Counted from the first letter of the stretch, positions 23,601 to 35,599 are shown. The stretch is DNA of 64,000 bases from Diphasiastrum complanatum (GCA_029204225.1 CM055097.1:36942976-37006975); one strand, 5' to 3'. Notes: generated by a model from the sequence alone, not told the origin. Translations and numbers: made by a program.

Positions 23601-24613
23601 ATAGGTCCATCATAAGATAAGAGAGAAGAGAAAAACTCCCTTTTACTAGTCATGTGTGAACTAGCACCCGAGTCAATCCACCAAGGATCTTCTCCTTTGA
23701 AGCTTGTTGAAGAAAATATGGACATCATGAGAGAGTCCTCATGTGAACTCTCCTCCTCCTCCTCTTTGCTCATGTTGGCTTGGCTTTGATCTTGCTTCCT
23801 CTTGAAGCATTCCAAGGCATAATGCCCCATCTTGCTACAATAGTAGCACTTCACCTTTGATTTGTCCTTCTTGACTTTGGTGGTTGATGGAGATGCCTTT
23901 GGGGGTCCTTCTTGATCCTCAAGCTTTGTAGACTTCTTGAATGTTGATCCTTTGCCTTTGGACTTGCCTTTGCCTTTGGTGAAGAGAGCTTGGACATCTC
24001 CACCTTGGATGGAAAGCCTATCCATCCTCTCTTGCATTTGGCTCCTTCTTGATTCCTCGGCCATGAGTGTGCCTTGGAGTTCTTCAAGTATGAATAGCTT
24101 ACCCATAATTGCATATCCCTGAACCAAATTGTCAAATTCAAAGCTTAGTTCATTCAATATGAGTTGAACAAGCTCTTCATCCTTGATAGGGTCACCTATA
24201 AAGGCTAGCTCTTTGTTCAATTCCTTTACTCTTAGGACAAAAGTATGTGCACTCTCTCCTTTCTTTTGATAGCTTCTATAGATTTGATTCTTCAAAGCTA
24301 ACATTCTAGTTTGGTTCTTGGATTCATAGACCTTTTGCAAAGTCTCCCAAGCATCTTGAGCTGAAGTGCAATCTCCTACCTCTCTTAAGAGTTCATTTGC
24401 AACATTCATTTTTATGCAATGTAGTGCAACATTGCACCTCTTGATGTATTTGGCTTTTTCTTGAGGATGAATAGGTTCACCCTCCTTACCATTTACAATT
24501 TCCATCAGATCTTGCATGATCATGATAGATTCCATTCTAACTTTCCATATGGAATAGTTAGTTTTGTTGAGCCTTTCATTAGTATCCAAAAGATATGCAT
24601 TTATAGATGCCAT
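20645..24613 (-). CDS. Ty1/copia gag-pol polyprotein, intact
   Basis: One open frame of 1322 aa starts MASINAYLLD, close to the usual length for plant copia. Domains in order: gag UBN2-type (about 15-215; W-K-VRMES near the N-terminus); zinc knuckle CYYCSKMGHYALEC (about 255-268); protease with WWIDSGASSHM (about 309-319); GAG-pre-integrase LWHKRLGH (about 445); integrase core with HSDVH, DDYSRYCWVF and the NGGEF-QQNG region (about 510-650); RT with YAQ.GIDYEETFAPV and the catalytic YVDDIIISG (about 860-1065); and RNase H ending in SDSDFAGDKRDRKSTS, LSSTEAEY and a HIEICHHFVRE tail (about 1180-1310). All catalytic signatures are present with no stops, so it is probably competent. It encodes capsid, protease, integrase and RT/RNase H of one element. 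Confidence 0.97.
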   Translation of the reverse strand: MASINAYLLDTNERLNKTNYSIWKVRMESIMIMQDLMEIVNGKEGEPIHPQEKAKYIKRCNVALHCIKMNVANELLREVGDCTSAQDAWETLQKVYESKNQTRMLALKNQIYRSYQKKGESAHTFVLRVKELNKELAFIGDPIKDEELVQLILNELSFEFDNLVQGYAIMGKLFILEELQGTLMAEESRRSQMQERMDRLSIQGGDVQALFTKGKGKSKGKGSTFKKSTKLEDQEGPPKASPSTTKVKKDKSKVKCYYCSKMGHYALECFKRKQDQSQANMSKEEEEESSHEDSLMMSIFSSTSFKGEDPWWIDSGASSHMTSKREFFSSLLSYDGPIKSIYTANDEACKIEGVGSIPLCLGSSKKINIEGVLYIPTITKNLLSVGQMVDNGFNVDFASNECFIKKKGKIVAKGTRLGKLYKLDAFVDTNVVMLAEKSKISTFTLWHKRLGHVNSGSMEAMIKEEYALGLPRSIGKEDKVCEACALSKAHKKVFPNSITKSSHPLELIHSDVHIASTKSNGGSSMFLTFIDDYSRYCWVFLLSFKSQVFDTFVKFKLFVEKHHNHSIKILRSDNGGEFISNEFKAFCEEEGIKKETSCPYTPQQNGVAERRNRTLCECSKALRLDACLPKSFWGESLVCANYLMNRVSCKAIEGKTPYEMLYGKKPNLNHLKVFGCICYVHVPLETRTKEGPSSTRGIMLGYASSSKGYKVYLPSLNKFVVSRDVIFDEHHMHMLEEGSSAPTMKKKMAEEQDLGFEEELMEEQAPNPPITPRRSSRAKVEPSRLTYQGKGQQVEGISSTSYALSSFEEPSNVEDALNSKEWYKAMLDEYDALIENETWLLVERPQRNVIGCKWVFKLKLNANGSVNKHKARLVAKGYAQERGIDYEETFAPVAKMVTIRLIIALASHFGWILCQMDVSNAFLNGFLEEDIYMEQPQGFIKHGMENKVCHLQRSIYGLKQASRSWNSRLHCYLISLSFVQSEYDPTLYIKFDDVGIVLLLIYVDDIIISGNSVDGIEKIKIDLSLEFKMVDLGCLHFILGIEVLRGSDFIFISQVNYAQSLLKKFKMEVCKSVDTPMEQDVKVPNEDDERSFMDITLFRQLIGSLMWITITRPDLSFSVCRLSQSMQKPLNIHWKKAKRILRYISGTLDFGILYRGDVINLHAFSDSDFAGDKRDRKSTSAYSTFIGEDVVSWLSKKQETISLSSTEAEYKALTTTTKEVLWIKRLLVELKIMDSEEAPIIYNDNISAQHLASNPIFHARSKHIEICHHFVREMVQAKEIALEHVPSNECVADLLTKPLQKTPFMKFRSSLGVISKAMIEPS

Positions 24614-25412
24614 CTAGTCTCCTAATCAAGGACTTGACACAAATGAAGGTTACTTCTATTGATTTGATTGAAGGTCTACCTTATCCCACTTCTTAGGGAC
24701 CTGAAAAGATCAGTAATAGACTTCCTATAAAGATCTAAGAATGATCTCTAACAAAATCAAATCATAGAATACTAGAAACAATGCACTTGCTTGATTGAAG
24801 TAGACAATACTAGTAGAATTGCCCCTCTTTCTATAAAGAACATTAAAGCTTCCAAATGATCTGATCAAGAGTGAATTTCAGCAACCTAATATACTTCCAA
24901 AATCACTTGTAAAAGATCTAAATGGAACTTAATGAGGATGCAACACAATCTACTATCCAATCACAAGCAAAAAATGATCAAAATTGATGAAAAATTGATC
25001 TAATTTGGTGCATAAGTCAAGCAATGGTTGGACTGAACCTAAATCACTTTAGGAGGTGTCTACTACACCTTAGAACAGCCTTGAAGAGTCCCCAAAACTC
25101 TGATCTTCCCTCTCCTTGAATGCTAGAAAGCCTCCTCTATGAAATCACCTCCAAAACTCGCTTAGAAATCAATGCTTGGAGCAAGCAAAACTTGCTATCT
25201 TGGTAATGTGAATTGAATTCAACTTTGCCTCTGGTTTTAGACACCTAAACACCTGCAAATGAAGTCACACAACACCAATCTCCAATGTATTTAACTCACT
25301 TTGAGTTCTAGAATCAATACTAGATGCTAAGATCCAATCTACACAAGATTTAGATCAAAAATTGTGATCAAATTGAATGAAAACCAAGGATTTAGCTCAT
25401 TTCAGCCTTTAG

Positions 25413-25424
25413 GCTCTGATACCA
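25413..25424 (-). promoter_or_regulatory. Primer-binding site (initiator Met tRNA)
   Basis: On the minus strand TGGTATCAGAGC follows immediately after the 5' LTR. This is the standard plant copia site complementary to the 3' end of the initiator methionine tRNA. Confidence 0.95.
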
Positions 25425-26109
25425 TGTAAAAATTACAGCAAATAAGGATCCTAAAACACTTGAAATGATGAGGGAAACAATAGATTATGATTTCATAAGA
25501 TTAGCACAAGTTGAACCATCAAAATTCATCAAAAATCTATGCTTGAACCTCACTAAATGGCCCAAATCCTTGAAGAAGGCTTCACACGTGTGAAAGTACG
25601 GCCTCCCACAGTCTGAGTACTTACTGTACACCAGACCTACATTCAATCCTATAATCATTAGTAATCACAAGTACTTAAACAATTATGAACATAGAGAGCA
25701 ATTGCACCATTATGAGAGAAAAAACATGAAATTGCTTGATTGATTTTGGTGAGATATCATCACCTATATATACATGATCCATCACGGTTTTGGGCAGGTA
25801 TGAGTAGCCCTAAACCTATCCCTAATGCTAATTTTGGTGGATCTTTCATCCCTACCAAGTTAGGGTTGGAATCTTGGAGATCCCTCAACAATGCAAAAAT
25901 TACCAAAAATAGCTCCTATTTTTCTCCCTTGTATCTAAGCATAATTTGGACTCATTCCAAAGGTTCTAACACTTAGGTCTACTTGAGAACATCCTTATGA
26001 ATGGAATCCTATGCTATTTGGCACGTGTGACAAGCCACATCATGACCATCTAACTATTTACAAGTCATATGACCAAAACTAGTCAAGCTAGAATTGTGAA
26101 TTTTTAACA
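25425..26109 (-). repeat. copia 5' LTR
   Basis: A 685-bp terminal repeat, the promoter-bearing LTR for the minus-strand element. It matches the 3' LTR almost base for base, with an extra TACT near 25620. CACACGTGTG lies at 25583-25592; its core CACGTG is a G-box, a known plant bZIP/bHLH site, so it may contribute to LTR transcription (inference). Confidence 0.95.
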
Positions 26110-26114
26110 CCACG

Positions 26115-26254
26115 TACCTTTGTAAGTCAGATAAGGTTGAGGGACCTAATCCCTAACCCTAATGGTAAATACTTAGAAGCCTCCCACCTTCTAAACTAGT
26201 ATGAATGCAATAGGACCTAGAGATGCGCAATTGATTGAGTCTATGTATATACAC

Positions 26255-26311
<57 letters not shown>

Positions 26312-28436
26312 CTATATGCAGCAAAAGCATGATATTCGTATGTTATCACACATGATATGGGCTAAGCCCTCAATCCCACATCAGGTCATTCTGGCAAAGT
26401 TCGTAGTTCCACCTTTACAGGTTGATGTCATCTTTCAATTTATCACACGTATTCAGCGTATTATGTTGTTCTCCACAGATGAGCAGAGATACACCCAAGG
26501 AGCACTTACCTCATCTCAACATCTTCATAGTCAAGGTTATCGACTATCATGGTTATCCTAGACCTCTAGGTTACTTGATAACCTCACCAAATATGACTAT
26601 TTTCATTGTTGCCACTCTTTCTGAAGAGAAATTGAGAGAACAAAAAGCACATGATCCCTGATACCCAAGATGCAATGCAAGAGGCTAGTCATTTCTTGGA
26701 TATCACACTAGGTCATAATAATAAAGAAATAGATCGTGCTTGAAGAACAAAAAAAGACAATGCCACCCTTATCATTCACTTCACTTTATTAGAAGAAAGA
26801 GGCACCAAGAAAAGATTCCTGTTATTGTGAAACTATAGCCAAACACATGGAAGAGAACACGAGTGATGAGATGAACTCCAACTATGTCCCATACCTTGTG
26901 ACATGGTGGTCCATATGTGATTGAGTGTACAATGAAATTTGATCTATCTACTCAAAATAGGCATCTAAGCATAGCTATCACTAACCCATAATACGCTAGC
27001 CCTATGCATGACTATGCCTTCGAAGTACTTGCTTTCCATGTAAGTACACGTGTCACTCTTCTCATGAGTGTGCATATGCATGTGACCTAGTCAAGCTTTG
27101 ACTTAGGTCTAACTTAACTTATGCTTCCAAGTCTAAGTTCCAACTTAGTTTGTCACTACCAAAAATCGACCCCTATTCATAGCACGCAAGCTTGGCCTTA
27201 ATGATCCTAATTAAACATTTAACGGTAACAATTCAACATTCCTTCCAACAATATCAATGTCATCTCAAGAGCTCACAAAGAAAATATTAACTAGTCATTT
27301 GAAAAGTAGTTGGCACCATCGTTGTCAACTAACAAAACTATAAGTATTAATGATTCTCCACCAATAAGGAATGCAAGTTACTCTTTAGTCTAATGCAAGG
27401 CACACGCAAACAACCCAACCATCATTTCTCTCCCACTTCTTGTCTAGATTATCATGTACAAACTATTGACTACAATGAAACAACATTAAAAGCTAAGATC
27501 CTTGCCATACCTGGTTGCCAATCCCTTTTGGTGCCAATGCCATCACCATGATCCAGCTCCTACAATGTGCAAAAGAATAGTAAACAGCGAGAAGATAACT
27601 AGCAAACTCACTACCTAAATGTCAACTGTCATTCCAAGCGCTATCGTCCAAGCGTGAAACCTCCGACCTTAGATAAAAGATCCCATATAGTAACACACCA
27701 TCCCATACCAAAGAAACTCACCTATTTCACATAGTTGATCTCTTAGCCTGTTCTAGTCCACAATCCTCTTGGAAGTACTTCACCAAGAATCAGTGCTCTC
27801 TTAAGGCTTAGTATGCTTGCATAGCCTTAAGTCGACCTAACCAATCTAAGGTTCTATCCTTGCTAGCAACACAAAAGTTATCCTCCAGTTATATCTATTA
27901 GGAACAGAGTATTCTCACCCACTCAAATCGAAAAGTTCTCGAAGATGAGCTATAAGACCGAAAAGTCATCTACTCTTGAGACGTTAGTTCCATTGAGAGA
28001 AAGTCATCAAGATTTAAAGGGTGAGATTCACAGGTCTAGTTAGATTTTATCATTTAAATCCTCTGATCACATTCTAGTTCTACTCTTGCAATGTCTAGTC
28101 CTAATTGGAATCAAGTGCCTAGTGTCGGAAGATAGGTTGAGTCTGAAGGCAATACATTGTCTTTGGAAAGTCGGATTGTAGGTGATAGCAAGATAGACTA
28201 GACTTTGATAGGACTATAACAATTATTTTCTATGTCACCGCCTCATTTTCATATTCCTATGATGTTGCTTGATGTTCATCTATCCAACTCTCACGTTCAT
28301 CCTTTGTCCCCACAAATATCATCTCATGATCTATCGACCACTCTTCATTCATCTTCCTTATCTCCACACACTTGTTAATCTCCATACCACTTCAAATGTA
28401 TATGCCATTGTTTTGTGCTCCTTTCAATGTTTTGTC
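26115..28436. other. Unrecognised intergenic DNA with a (CT)n tract
   Basis: A perfect (CT)n tract lies at 26256-26309. A plus-strand frame just after it (26310-26660) has no recognised motif. From 26700 to 28436 nothing is identifiable on either strand. Confidence 0.45.
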
Positions 28437-28493
28437 ACGTCAATCAATGTTTCACGAATCGCCGATTCGAACAGCGAACCGTGATTCAAATCG

Positions 28494-28690
28494 GGCCGAT
28501 TCGAATCAGGGAACTGTTCGAACCGGCCCCTTGCTAAAATGTCCGAATAGCCCCGGGCCCCTACGCTTTTCTGGAATTGGTGTGTTCTCAGGCGGCCCGA
28601 TTCAAATCGAGGAATTGTTTGAACCGGCCCCCTGCTAAAATGTCCGAATAGCCCCGGGCCCCCGCACTTTTCTGGAATTGGTATTTTCGC
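28494..28690. repeat. Tandem duplication (101-bp period) in the hAT left end
   Basis: Two copies share GCTAAAATGTCCGAATAGCC followed by CCGGGCCCC, starting at 28533 and 28634, each preceded by a CCGATTC(G/A)AATC word and GAACCGGCCCC. Duplication of a subterminal block would double the number of putative transposase-binding palindromes at this end. Confidence 0.85.
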
Positions 28691-28701
28691 GAGCGCGCGC
28701 G

Positions 28702-28704
<3 letters not shown>

Positions 28705-28792
<88 letters not shown>

Positions 28793-29043
28793 GTGTGTGT
28801 GTGAGATTGTGACATTGTGTGTGTGAGTGTGTGTGTGTGTGAGAGAGAGAGAGAGATAATAGATTGTGTGTGTGAGTGTGTGAGTGATTGTGTGTGTGAG
28901 TGTGTGTGTGAGAGATAATAGAATGTGTGTGTGAGTGTGTGTGAGAGTGGGTGTGAGAGTGTGAGTGTGTGTGAGTGAGATAATAGAATGTGTGTGAGAG
29001 TGTGTGAGTATTGAGAGTGTGTGATTGTGTGTGTGAGTGTGTC

Positions 29044-29099
<56 letters not shown>

Positions 29100-29130
29100 T
29101 ATATGAGTGTGTGTGTGTGTGTGTGTGTGC
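28705..29130. repeat. (GA)n and mosaic (GT/GA)n array
   Basis: A perfect (GA)n tract (28705-28789) is followed by about 340 bases built from GTGTGTGA and GAGAGATAATAGA-like units. Open frames through it (TH- or SL-repeat peptides) are artefacts of the repeat. Confidence 0.95.
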
Positions 29131-29194
29131 GTACAAGCCGTCACCGGTGTGAGAGACAGTAGACTAGAGTGTGTACCTACCACCTGGTGGCACC

Positions 29195-29461
29195 ATGCCG
29201 AGGACGAGAGATCCCTTATGGGACCATGTCACCATTGATACTTCTTACGGTACCTCCGGCACGAAGAGGTGGACTTGTAGATAGTGCCACGTCTCCTTCA
29301 CAGGTGGGCTTGCTCGGATTAGGGCGAATTTATACCATCAACATGGATACGATATAGCCCCTTGCGCACAGGCACCGCATCATTGGCAGATACAGGTGAT
29401 CGAGCTCAAGCGGAGGGGCATGAGGCTGGTTCTTCTATGGCGAGAGCTAAATGTCAGTTAA
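29195..29461 (+). pseudogene. hAT transposase BED-finger exon with premature stop
   Basis: From an ATG at 29195 the frame reads MPRTRDPLWDHV, then KRWTCR-stop-CHVSFTGG and LYHQHGYDIAPC. That is a BED-type zinc finger: aromatic pair, C-x2-C, then H and a downstream C. The TAG at 29282-29284 sits between the two cysteines, where another residue is expected. The finger would bind the element's ends during transposition. Except for that stop the frame is open to 29461. Confidence 0.7.
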
Positions 29462-29598
29462 AAAATCAAATGTCCAAAATTGTATTGATGATTGTATGAA
29501 GTTCCGAGTCTCGACTTTACAATTCGATTCTGCGGCTTGCCCAATGAACACTGAACACTGAATTCTTCAATGTTAACATGTCAGTGGTCAAAACTTAG

Positions 29599-29768
29599 TA
29601 CATGAAGAGGAGGAACAGACTTTCGACGCCACAGCTCGACAGGTTGGTGTATGTGCACGCCAACTTGCGAACGTTGATGAGGAGGAGGATGAGGCAGAGG
29701 GGGAGGGCAGTGATGACAATGATGATGTGGCAGAGGAGCCTCCACGCAGAGCTAGGAGGGTCATATGA
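29599..29768 (+). pseudogene. hAT transposase C-terminal fragment
   Basis: Starting at an AG acceptor-like site, the plus strand reads YMKRRNRLSTPQLDRLVYVH and then ANLR. This closely parallels TRRRNRLSVSQLERLVFC in the intact transposase at 57 kb and the (K/R)RN(R/S)L motif of hAT dimerisation domains. After a frameshift the sequence encodes a strongly acidic end (DEEEDEAEGEGSDDNDD), a common kind of hAT tail. The upstream half of the dimerisation domain is missing. Confidence 0.7.
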
Positions 29769-30055
29769 TAGATCATAGATGATGCATCATACTATCATAG
29801 TTTTTATTCGATGCTCACTAGCTCAATTAGATAGATCATCTTAGATACTAGATGTGAGACTTGCTGAGACTTATTGAGGCTTGACTCTTGAGCGACATTG
29901 TTACTGGGTCATGACATGCACATTGTATTTACTATTTAGTATCGTATGTGGTCTATTGTGTTCACTTTTCGAATTTGAACATAAATGGTTACAGGTTTTA
30001 AGTTTATAAACTATGACTATCATGGCGCAAACAGGAAAATTGAAATAGATTATAG

Positions 30056-30172
<117 letters not shown>

Positions 30173-30529
30173 TATCAACTAGTCATGACCATTGACTCAT
30201 TACGTACGTCGTGGACTATAGTACAATAGTTGAGAATCAAAGTTAGAATATTTCATTTTAACCTTCTAAAGACTAAATCTTGATTCTAATTTCTAATTTC
30301 TTGGTGACTGCCAAGGCCCAAGTTCCAACTAGTCCCTAAATAGAGTCCAATATGCAGTGTGCACCAATTCCAATTTCCAAAATGAGCTATAATCTGTCAC
30401 TACATCAAAATGTGAGTTTGTTAACTTGTTTTTGGCACAAACAGGCCAAAAAAAAAAATCAGGTGTATGAATCGGCCGATTCGAACCTATCCAGCCGATT
30501 CGAATCGGTCCATAAACATTGACGTCGAT

Positions 30530-33500
30530 TCCACATATTGTAGGAATAGCCCTCACAAGATATTGGTATTATATTTGGCGCCCAAGTTAAGTTGAATAAA
30601 TATGCTAGCACAAATAACCCTAAAGACCTAGATGACTTGCTTTATAAGCCACCTATTGCTTTTCATACGATCTAATAGACGAAAAGATAAGATAGACTTT
30701 GTTGTTTTGTACCCACAGGGTAATGGCTTTCTCGTGGGATTCAAGCCGTTAGTTTCAAAGACGATCATTCAACAATTCTACACTTACGTTGGAGAATTTG
30801 GCTCTTTGACCACGTTAGAAAGTTTTGAAGTTTTTCAGATACATTTCTTGGTATTTCTCCATGCGAGCTTCTTGATCACTTAACTGATGGTTTAAGAGAT
30901 GCTTTGCATGAGAAGATCATTAAAGAACACTTTAATACTTGTTCCACCACACCCTATTCCACATCTTGCCCTTTAGTCTGCTGCTACTACCACTTCCACT
31001 CCCAGGCAAATTCCACTTGCTACTTCCACTATCTTATCTCACCAAGAGTTGACCGATTCTCCGTACCCTTGTTTCAAATTTCACATACCTAACCATTGTG
31101 CATGTGATTGCCATCAACTCAAGAAAGTGAGCTTCGATGTTGTCTATGTTGATGATAAAAGTCTACCTTTGTTGGTGATATCAAGTCTAACACCAAATCT
31201 AGGACCCCAACTGATGGGCCTCAAGATGCTCCTAGTTCCACTCAAGTAGTTGTTTCCTCTACATAATGGCTAGATCACATGGGTCCCACATACTTGCATG
31301 TATGGTTGCTTACATGGATCCACCTTTAAAGCCCTTATTGACAAAAGCAATAGTCATAACTTTACCAACATAGATAATGTTTTCATGTAGTCTATTGTTC
31401 TTAATAACACATTATCGTCTCTTTTGGTTGAAGTGGCTAGTGGTCTGACGAATGTGATAGCAAATCATGTTCTTACCCAACTTTCATTCTCTACTTCTGA
31501 GTTTGCCACTTGTGATGATTCTTATAATTTTTATGTTCTCTCTCTTAGACATTTCCATGTCCTTGAAATAGCTTGATTCATATAGTTTATTGGTGTTTAC
31601 TTATTATTATAAAGACGTTCTTGTGTGGACCTTATATGATATTGCACGTACTCTTTCTAGAATTCCATCCACGTTTATTTCGAGCATGTCTTGGAAATGA
31701 TTCTTGTCCATCCCTCTTACTACTTACTACCTAGTCCCTCGACTTGATGATACTTTTGAGAGATTGAGTGCATTTGACATTTTCTCTTGAATTGATTTAC
31801 GCCATAGTCACCTCAATGATGAATATAAAACAACAATTTGTACCTTTGAAGGTCATGATGGATTCAAAATAATAGTTTTTGACATTTCAAAACCTTAGGA
31901 ACCATTCTTTTCAATCTCAACGAAATTGTTAAAATTTATTTTGATGAGCTCACGGTTGACAATATTGTAGTTGATTTCAACATCGGCCACGATTTACACA
32001 ATTGATTCCCGCCCATGCCGTCTTGAGATCATTTTTCAATGTATGATATACTATGAAATATTTGCTACAAAGAAGAAATTTAGCTTTGGATATTTTCGAA
32101 CTCCTTTGCTATATCCCTCTAAGCTTGCACCTATTTGTCAATGGCCTAATACTGTTGGACATTGGTACTTGGGATAGGTGCAATTCTTGACTACTTTGCT
32201 ATCTTGTAGATTTTGATAATCTTATTGGGAAATTTGTGATCCACCAGCCCCCTAATCACCTGATTTCACTACCTATTGTCAGTCCGATCCTTCGCAAAGA
32301 GACCTTGCAATGATTGCTACCTTCTTAACTCACAACAAAGAGACACTTCACAAGTTCAATTTCTAGTCTAGAAAAATCCGATCTACCTACTCGCAAGGGT
32401 TGCCACTTGTTGCTGGTCGATTTCCCTAGCAAAGATCCTATAAAAATGCAATCTTGCAACTTGAAATGGTCGCTACATGCTAATGGTCTGTTTCCACAAC
32501 AAAGACCCTTCAAAAATGCAATTTTCAGCCTTGAAAAATGCAATGTTCTCACTTTAAGTCTTCCCACCTACTATTCCGATCCTAGGGTTGAATAGCACCC
32601 ATGCATGGGTGATCAAGCCAATTTTGCCTGCCCTGCGCCTACCCCGACCCTTCAAGCTACAGTGACTCCACCCCCTAGCCCATTGTGCGTAAGTGGTCAT
32701 TGGAACACTTCGGGTTGTTGACTAGTTAGTTGCCAGATGGTCCTATGCAGATACACCAGATCACCTGCTTTGACGCACCCAAATTGAACCGCCAGGTGCC
32801 TTAAATTTGCCGGGTATGGCCCTACTACGGTCACCTACCCCTATTAGCAACGAGGCCCACTAGATTCACAACTAGAGGGTCTAACACTCGAAGGGCTTCA
32901 TTTGTAACAATCTGATATTAAGAGCTTATTCTACTAGCATAGTCTAGCATACCATACTGTAAATTTGCATAGTCGATTCTTAGATAGTTAGGTAGCATAT
33001 ATATGTTTTGAATGATTATTGGCTTGATTCACATCATCATTGTGAATAAAATATCACTTATTCAAACTTCTTCATTGATTTATCAACATAATGGCATAAT
33101 TTTGTAGCATTTAACTGGCATCTTGTGTTGTTTCGCTTATTATTGCCTGCTACAAAAAATCAAATCAATAGGATCGATCAATAGCACCACTCCTAAGAGT
33201 TGTCATCTTTGACTTAGTGTTGAGGACCTTGAGGAAACCTTCCCAGAAGCAATTTTTGGGTTAGGGCTAAGATCTCCCAACCTTGTTCAAAATCTACAAA
33301 TTTCTGTAAGGGTCCCTGACGAGTTCCAAGGAAGAAAAAGTATTGAAGACCATGAAATCAACGGGGCCAATCAAAGTACTACTCAAAGACCAATAACAAA
33401 TTTATGACTCATGGACAAACAAAGGACCTCATAACATAATGAGCAACTCCTACTTCCCACTTTACTAACATATGCTATTGAATTAAAGGCAATCTTTCAA

Positions 33501-34287
33501 ATTTCAGTTAAGGGTGTTGTTCCTAGCTCTTGAGGTTTCAAAAAAGACAATACAAGTTTTAGGAATGAAATCCCATAAATTTTCAAAGAATTCAGCACAT
33601 GACGTGTTTGAAGGCTTATAGTTACTGATCTCTTGATTTGAATGGAGTTTGATTCAAATGTGGCCTTTGTTAGACTTTGATTGGCCACACCATTAAGTTG
33701 TTAATATTCATGAAGATTAATATAACCTTCAAGAGGTGGCAGAAGCTTGAATATTGGATGGCCTCCAAACGTATGTTGAATGGCTGTGAGGTTGTCATTT
33801 TGCAGGGTGAGTGCATAATCATTATCTTTACAAAAACTTTGGAATTACTAGCTAATAATCATTGAGCAGCTACAGCTTCAAGGACTCTTCCACAACTGAG
33901 TTCCAAGTTGACTCCACAATTGATTGATAAAGTCAAGCAGATTGCCACATGCAACACGCTCTCCTTTCTTGAAGAATGTAGTGAATGTTCAATAATGTAC
34001 AACTTTCACTATAACATGTCCACACATGTTATAAAACTTTAGTAAACATCAGGTCATTCAGACATAAATTATTTAATCTCTACATACATGTACAGTTAAA
34101 GTACAAGACTAAGGAAACCAAGCATCTTACAAATTAAACAATGTCCTCAAGAAAAGAGCAAGGATAAAACCTGTAGATAATTTGAAAGCTCGTCAACTGA
34201 AATTTTGGAGCCTGGCTGTTGCGATCTCAATAACCAATGATATAGTTTTTCCTGAACACAATAATCAATTAACACTAAAAAACCAAG
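30530..34287. other. Unrecognised intergenic DNA
   Basis: About 3.7 kb without a convincing gene or element. Some plus-strand frames at 30632-31250 have no family motif; a YVDD string near 31150 lacks any surrounding RT block. Around 32380-32560 a phrase (AAAATGCAAT.TT..A.CTTGAAA) recurs, suggesting old duplications. Confidence 0.4.

Positions 34288-34354
<67 letters not shown>
34288..34354. repeat. (CT)n microsatellite
   Basis: A nearly perfect CT tract with one TTT interruption near its start. Confidence 0.95.
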
Positions 34355-34357
<3 letters not shown>

Positions 34358-34612
34358 TTTCTAACCGTAGGAGTCCTTCAATCCATCCACTGGTCTACCA
34401 CACAAACTTGGCTTTTGAAAATTGTCAACTATAGAGCCCTTGGTCTGGTATAACTACTTTTCAATAAGGGCCCATGAATAAGTAAAGGGTTATAAAGTTG
34501 TAAGTCCCATCAAAATGTAAGAGCTTATGGTGCGATTCAAAAATTCTGGCTATTCAGAAGCAATGGATATTAAATGTACGTACAAGAGGTTTCACTCCCA
34601 GTCTCTCACAAA

Positions 34613-35556
34613 GAATCAACAATATTTTGTTCAAATTACGATTCATTCAAAGAATCGCCGTTTCGAAAGAATCAGATTTTTTTTTTGGAAACGGAAAAAA
34701 AAAAAAAAAGGGGGTTCCAACAGTTTTGAATCGGGACTGTTTTTGCTTCAATATAAAGTCTCTCAACTACTTTTTCATTCTCTAATTTTCTTTGAAAAGG
34801 TCATAATTTGTATTTTATTTTAAATTCCTTCTTGTTGAAAAGGTAGGGCCAACAGAAATTTTCATTTTGCTACTATTTGTCAATTCGTACTTTTTGTGGA
34901 TCTTTGTGAAGATCAATATACCCTTATATTTCCTACAATGAAGTGCTTCTACTGTAGTAGTATGTACTTTACAGATCTCGATTTGAATTTTGGATCTCTA
35001 GACATGGAGTTACTAAGATTTCTAGCTTGTATGATTTTCACTACCTTTTTGACACTTCATCTTTTTTGCAATTTTGTGTTATTTCTTATATGAAAAATTG
35101 ACCACTATTCCTCCTACAATAGGGCATCTTTATTGCAGGTTAAAATTCAATAACCTGATTCTTAGAAGCCCACTTTATGTTTCTTGTCAGCCTTTGAAAC
35201 TTTTGTTCAATCTTTCTAGATTTTTTGTCTTCCTACTATGAGTTGCTCCCATTGCAATTTACAAGGGGAGAAGAATGTTGTAGTTCCTTTGTAGGACAAC
35301 TTACACAGCAGCATAGCAGTTATTGTACTACCAATTCTTAGTGAATTGTTATATAAAGATTCAAAATTGATTGTTAATTGATTATAATATACATTGCAAT
35401 TTAAACACTAAAAAAGCACTTGTTTTTGCTATAATAGAAGGCTAGAAAAAAATTCCCTAAAAAAGAAAAACTTAAAATCGATTCACCGATTCTATCCTGT
35501 TTCAAACCCTTTTCAAAAAGGCGTTTCAAAAAGGTCCATGAAACATTGGAAGCAAC
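34613..35556. mobile_element. hAT-type non-autonomous element
   Basis: The element spans about 34621-35548. Its right end, read on the minus strand, is CAATGTTTCATGGACC, nearly the same as the right end of the 28.4-kb hAT (CAATGTTTATGGACC). Its left end is (C)AATATTTTGTTCAAATTAC. Flanks GAATCAAC (34613-34620) and GAAGCAAC (35549-35556) match at 7/8. Subterminal words built on GAATCG/CGTTTCGAAA (34648-34673) and GGCGTTTCAAA (35520-35530) fill both ends. No coding frame is seen. Borders are tentative at the left end. Confidence 0.5.
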
Positions 35557-35599
35557 GTTCATGTGATTTAAGAATTTCGCAGCAATTGTGCTTAGACAT

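Larger units (their letters stand above)
19950..26109 (-). mobile_element. Complete Ty1/copia retrotransposon
   Basis: A 6160-bp element on the minus strand. It has two LTRs (19950-20630 and 25425-26109) bounded by TG...CA, a perfect 5-bp target duplication CCACG on each side (19945-19949, 26110-26114), an initiator-Met PBS (25413-25424), a purine tract (20631-20641) and one uninterrupted 1322-codon gag-pol frame. By eye the LTRs differ by only about three substitutions and one 4-base indel (TACT, extra in the right copy), so insertion was recent. All parts needed for autonomous retrotransposition seem present. Confidence 0.97.

Noticed and set aside
28588-29183. Two overlapping minus-strand frames rich in Thr-His and Leu-Ser
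   Set aside because: Both are translations of the GA/GT array inside the deleted hAT element.
29236-29260. A GGTACC site inside the deleted hAT as evidence of relation to the 54.4-kb element
   Set aside because: A single internal occurrence in coding sequence; the two elements have different terminal words.
31130-31180. YVDD string resembling an RT active site
   Set aside because: No RT motifs surround it on the same frame, so it is taken as chance.
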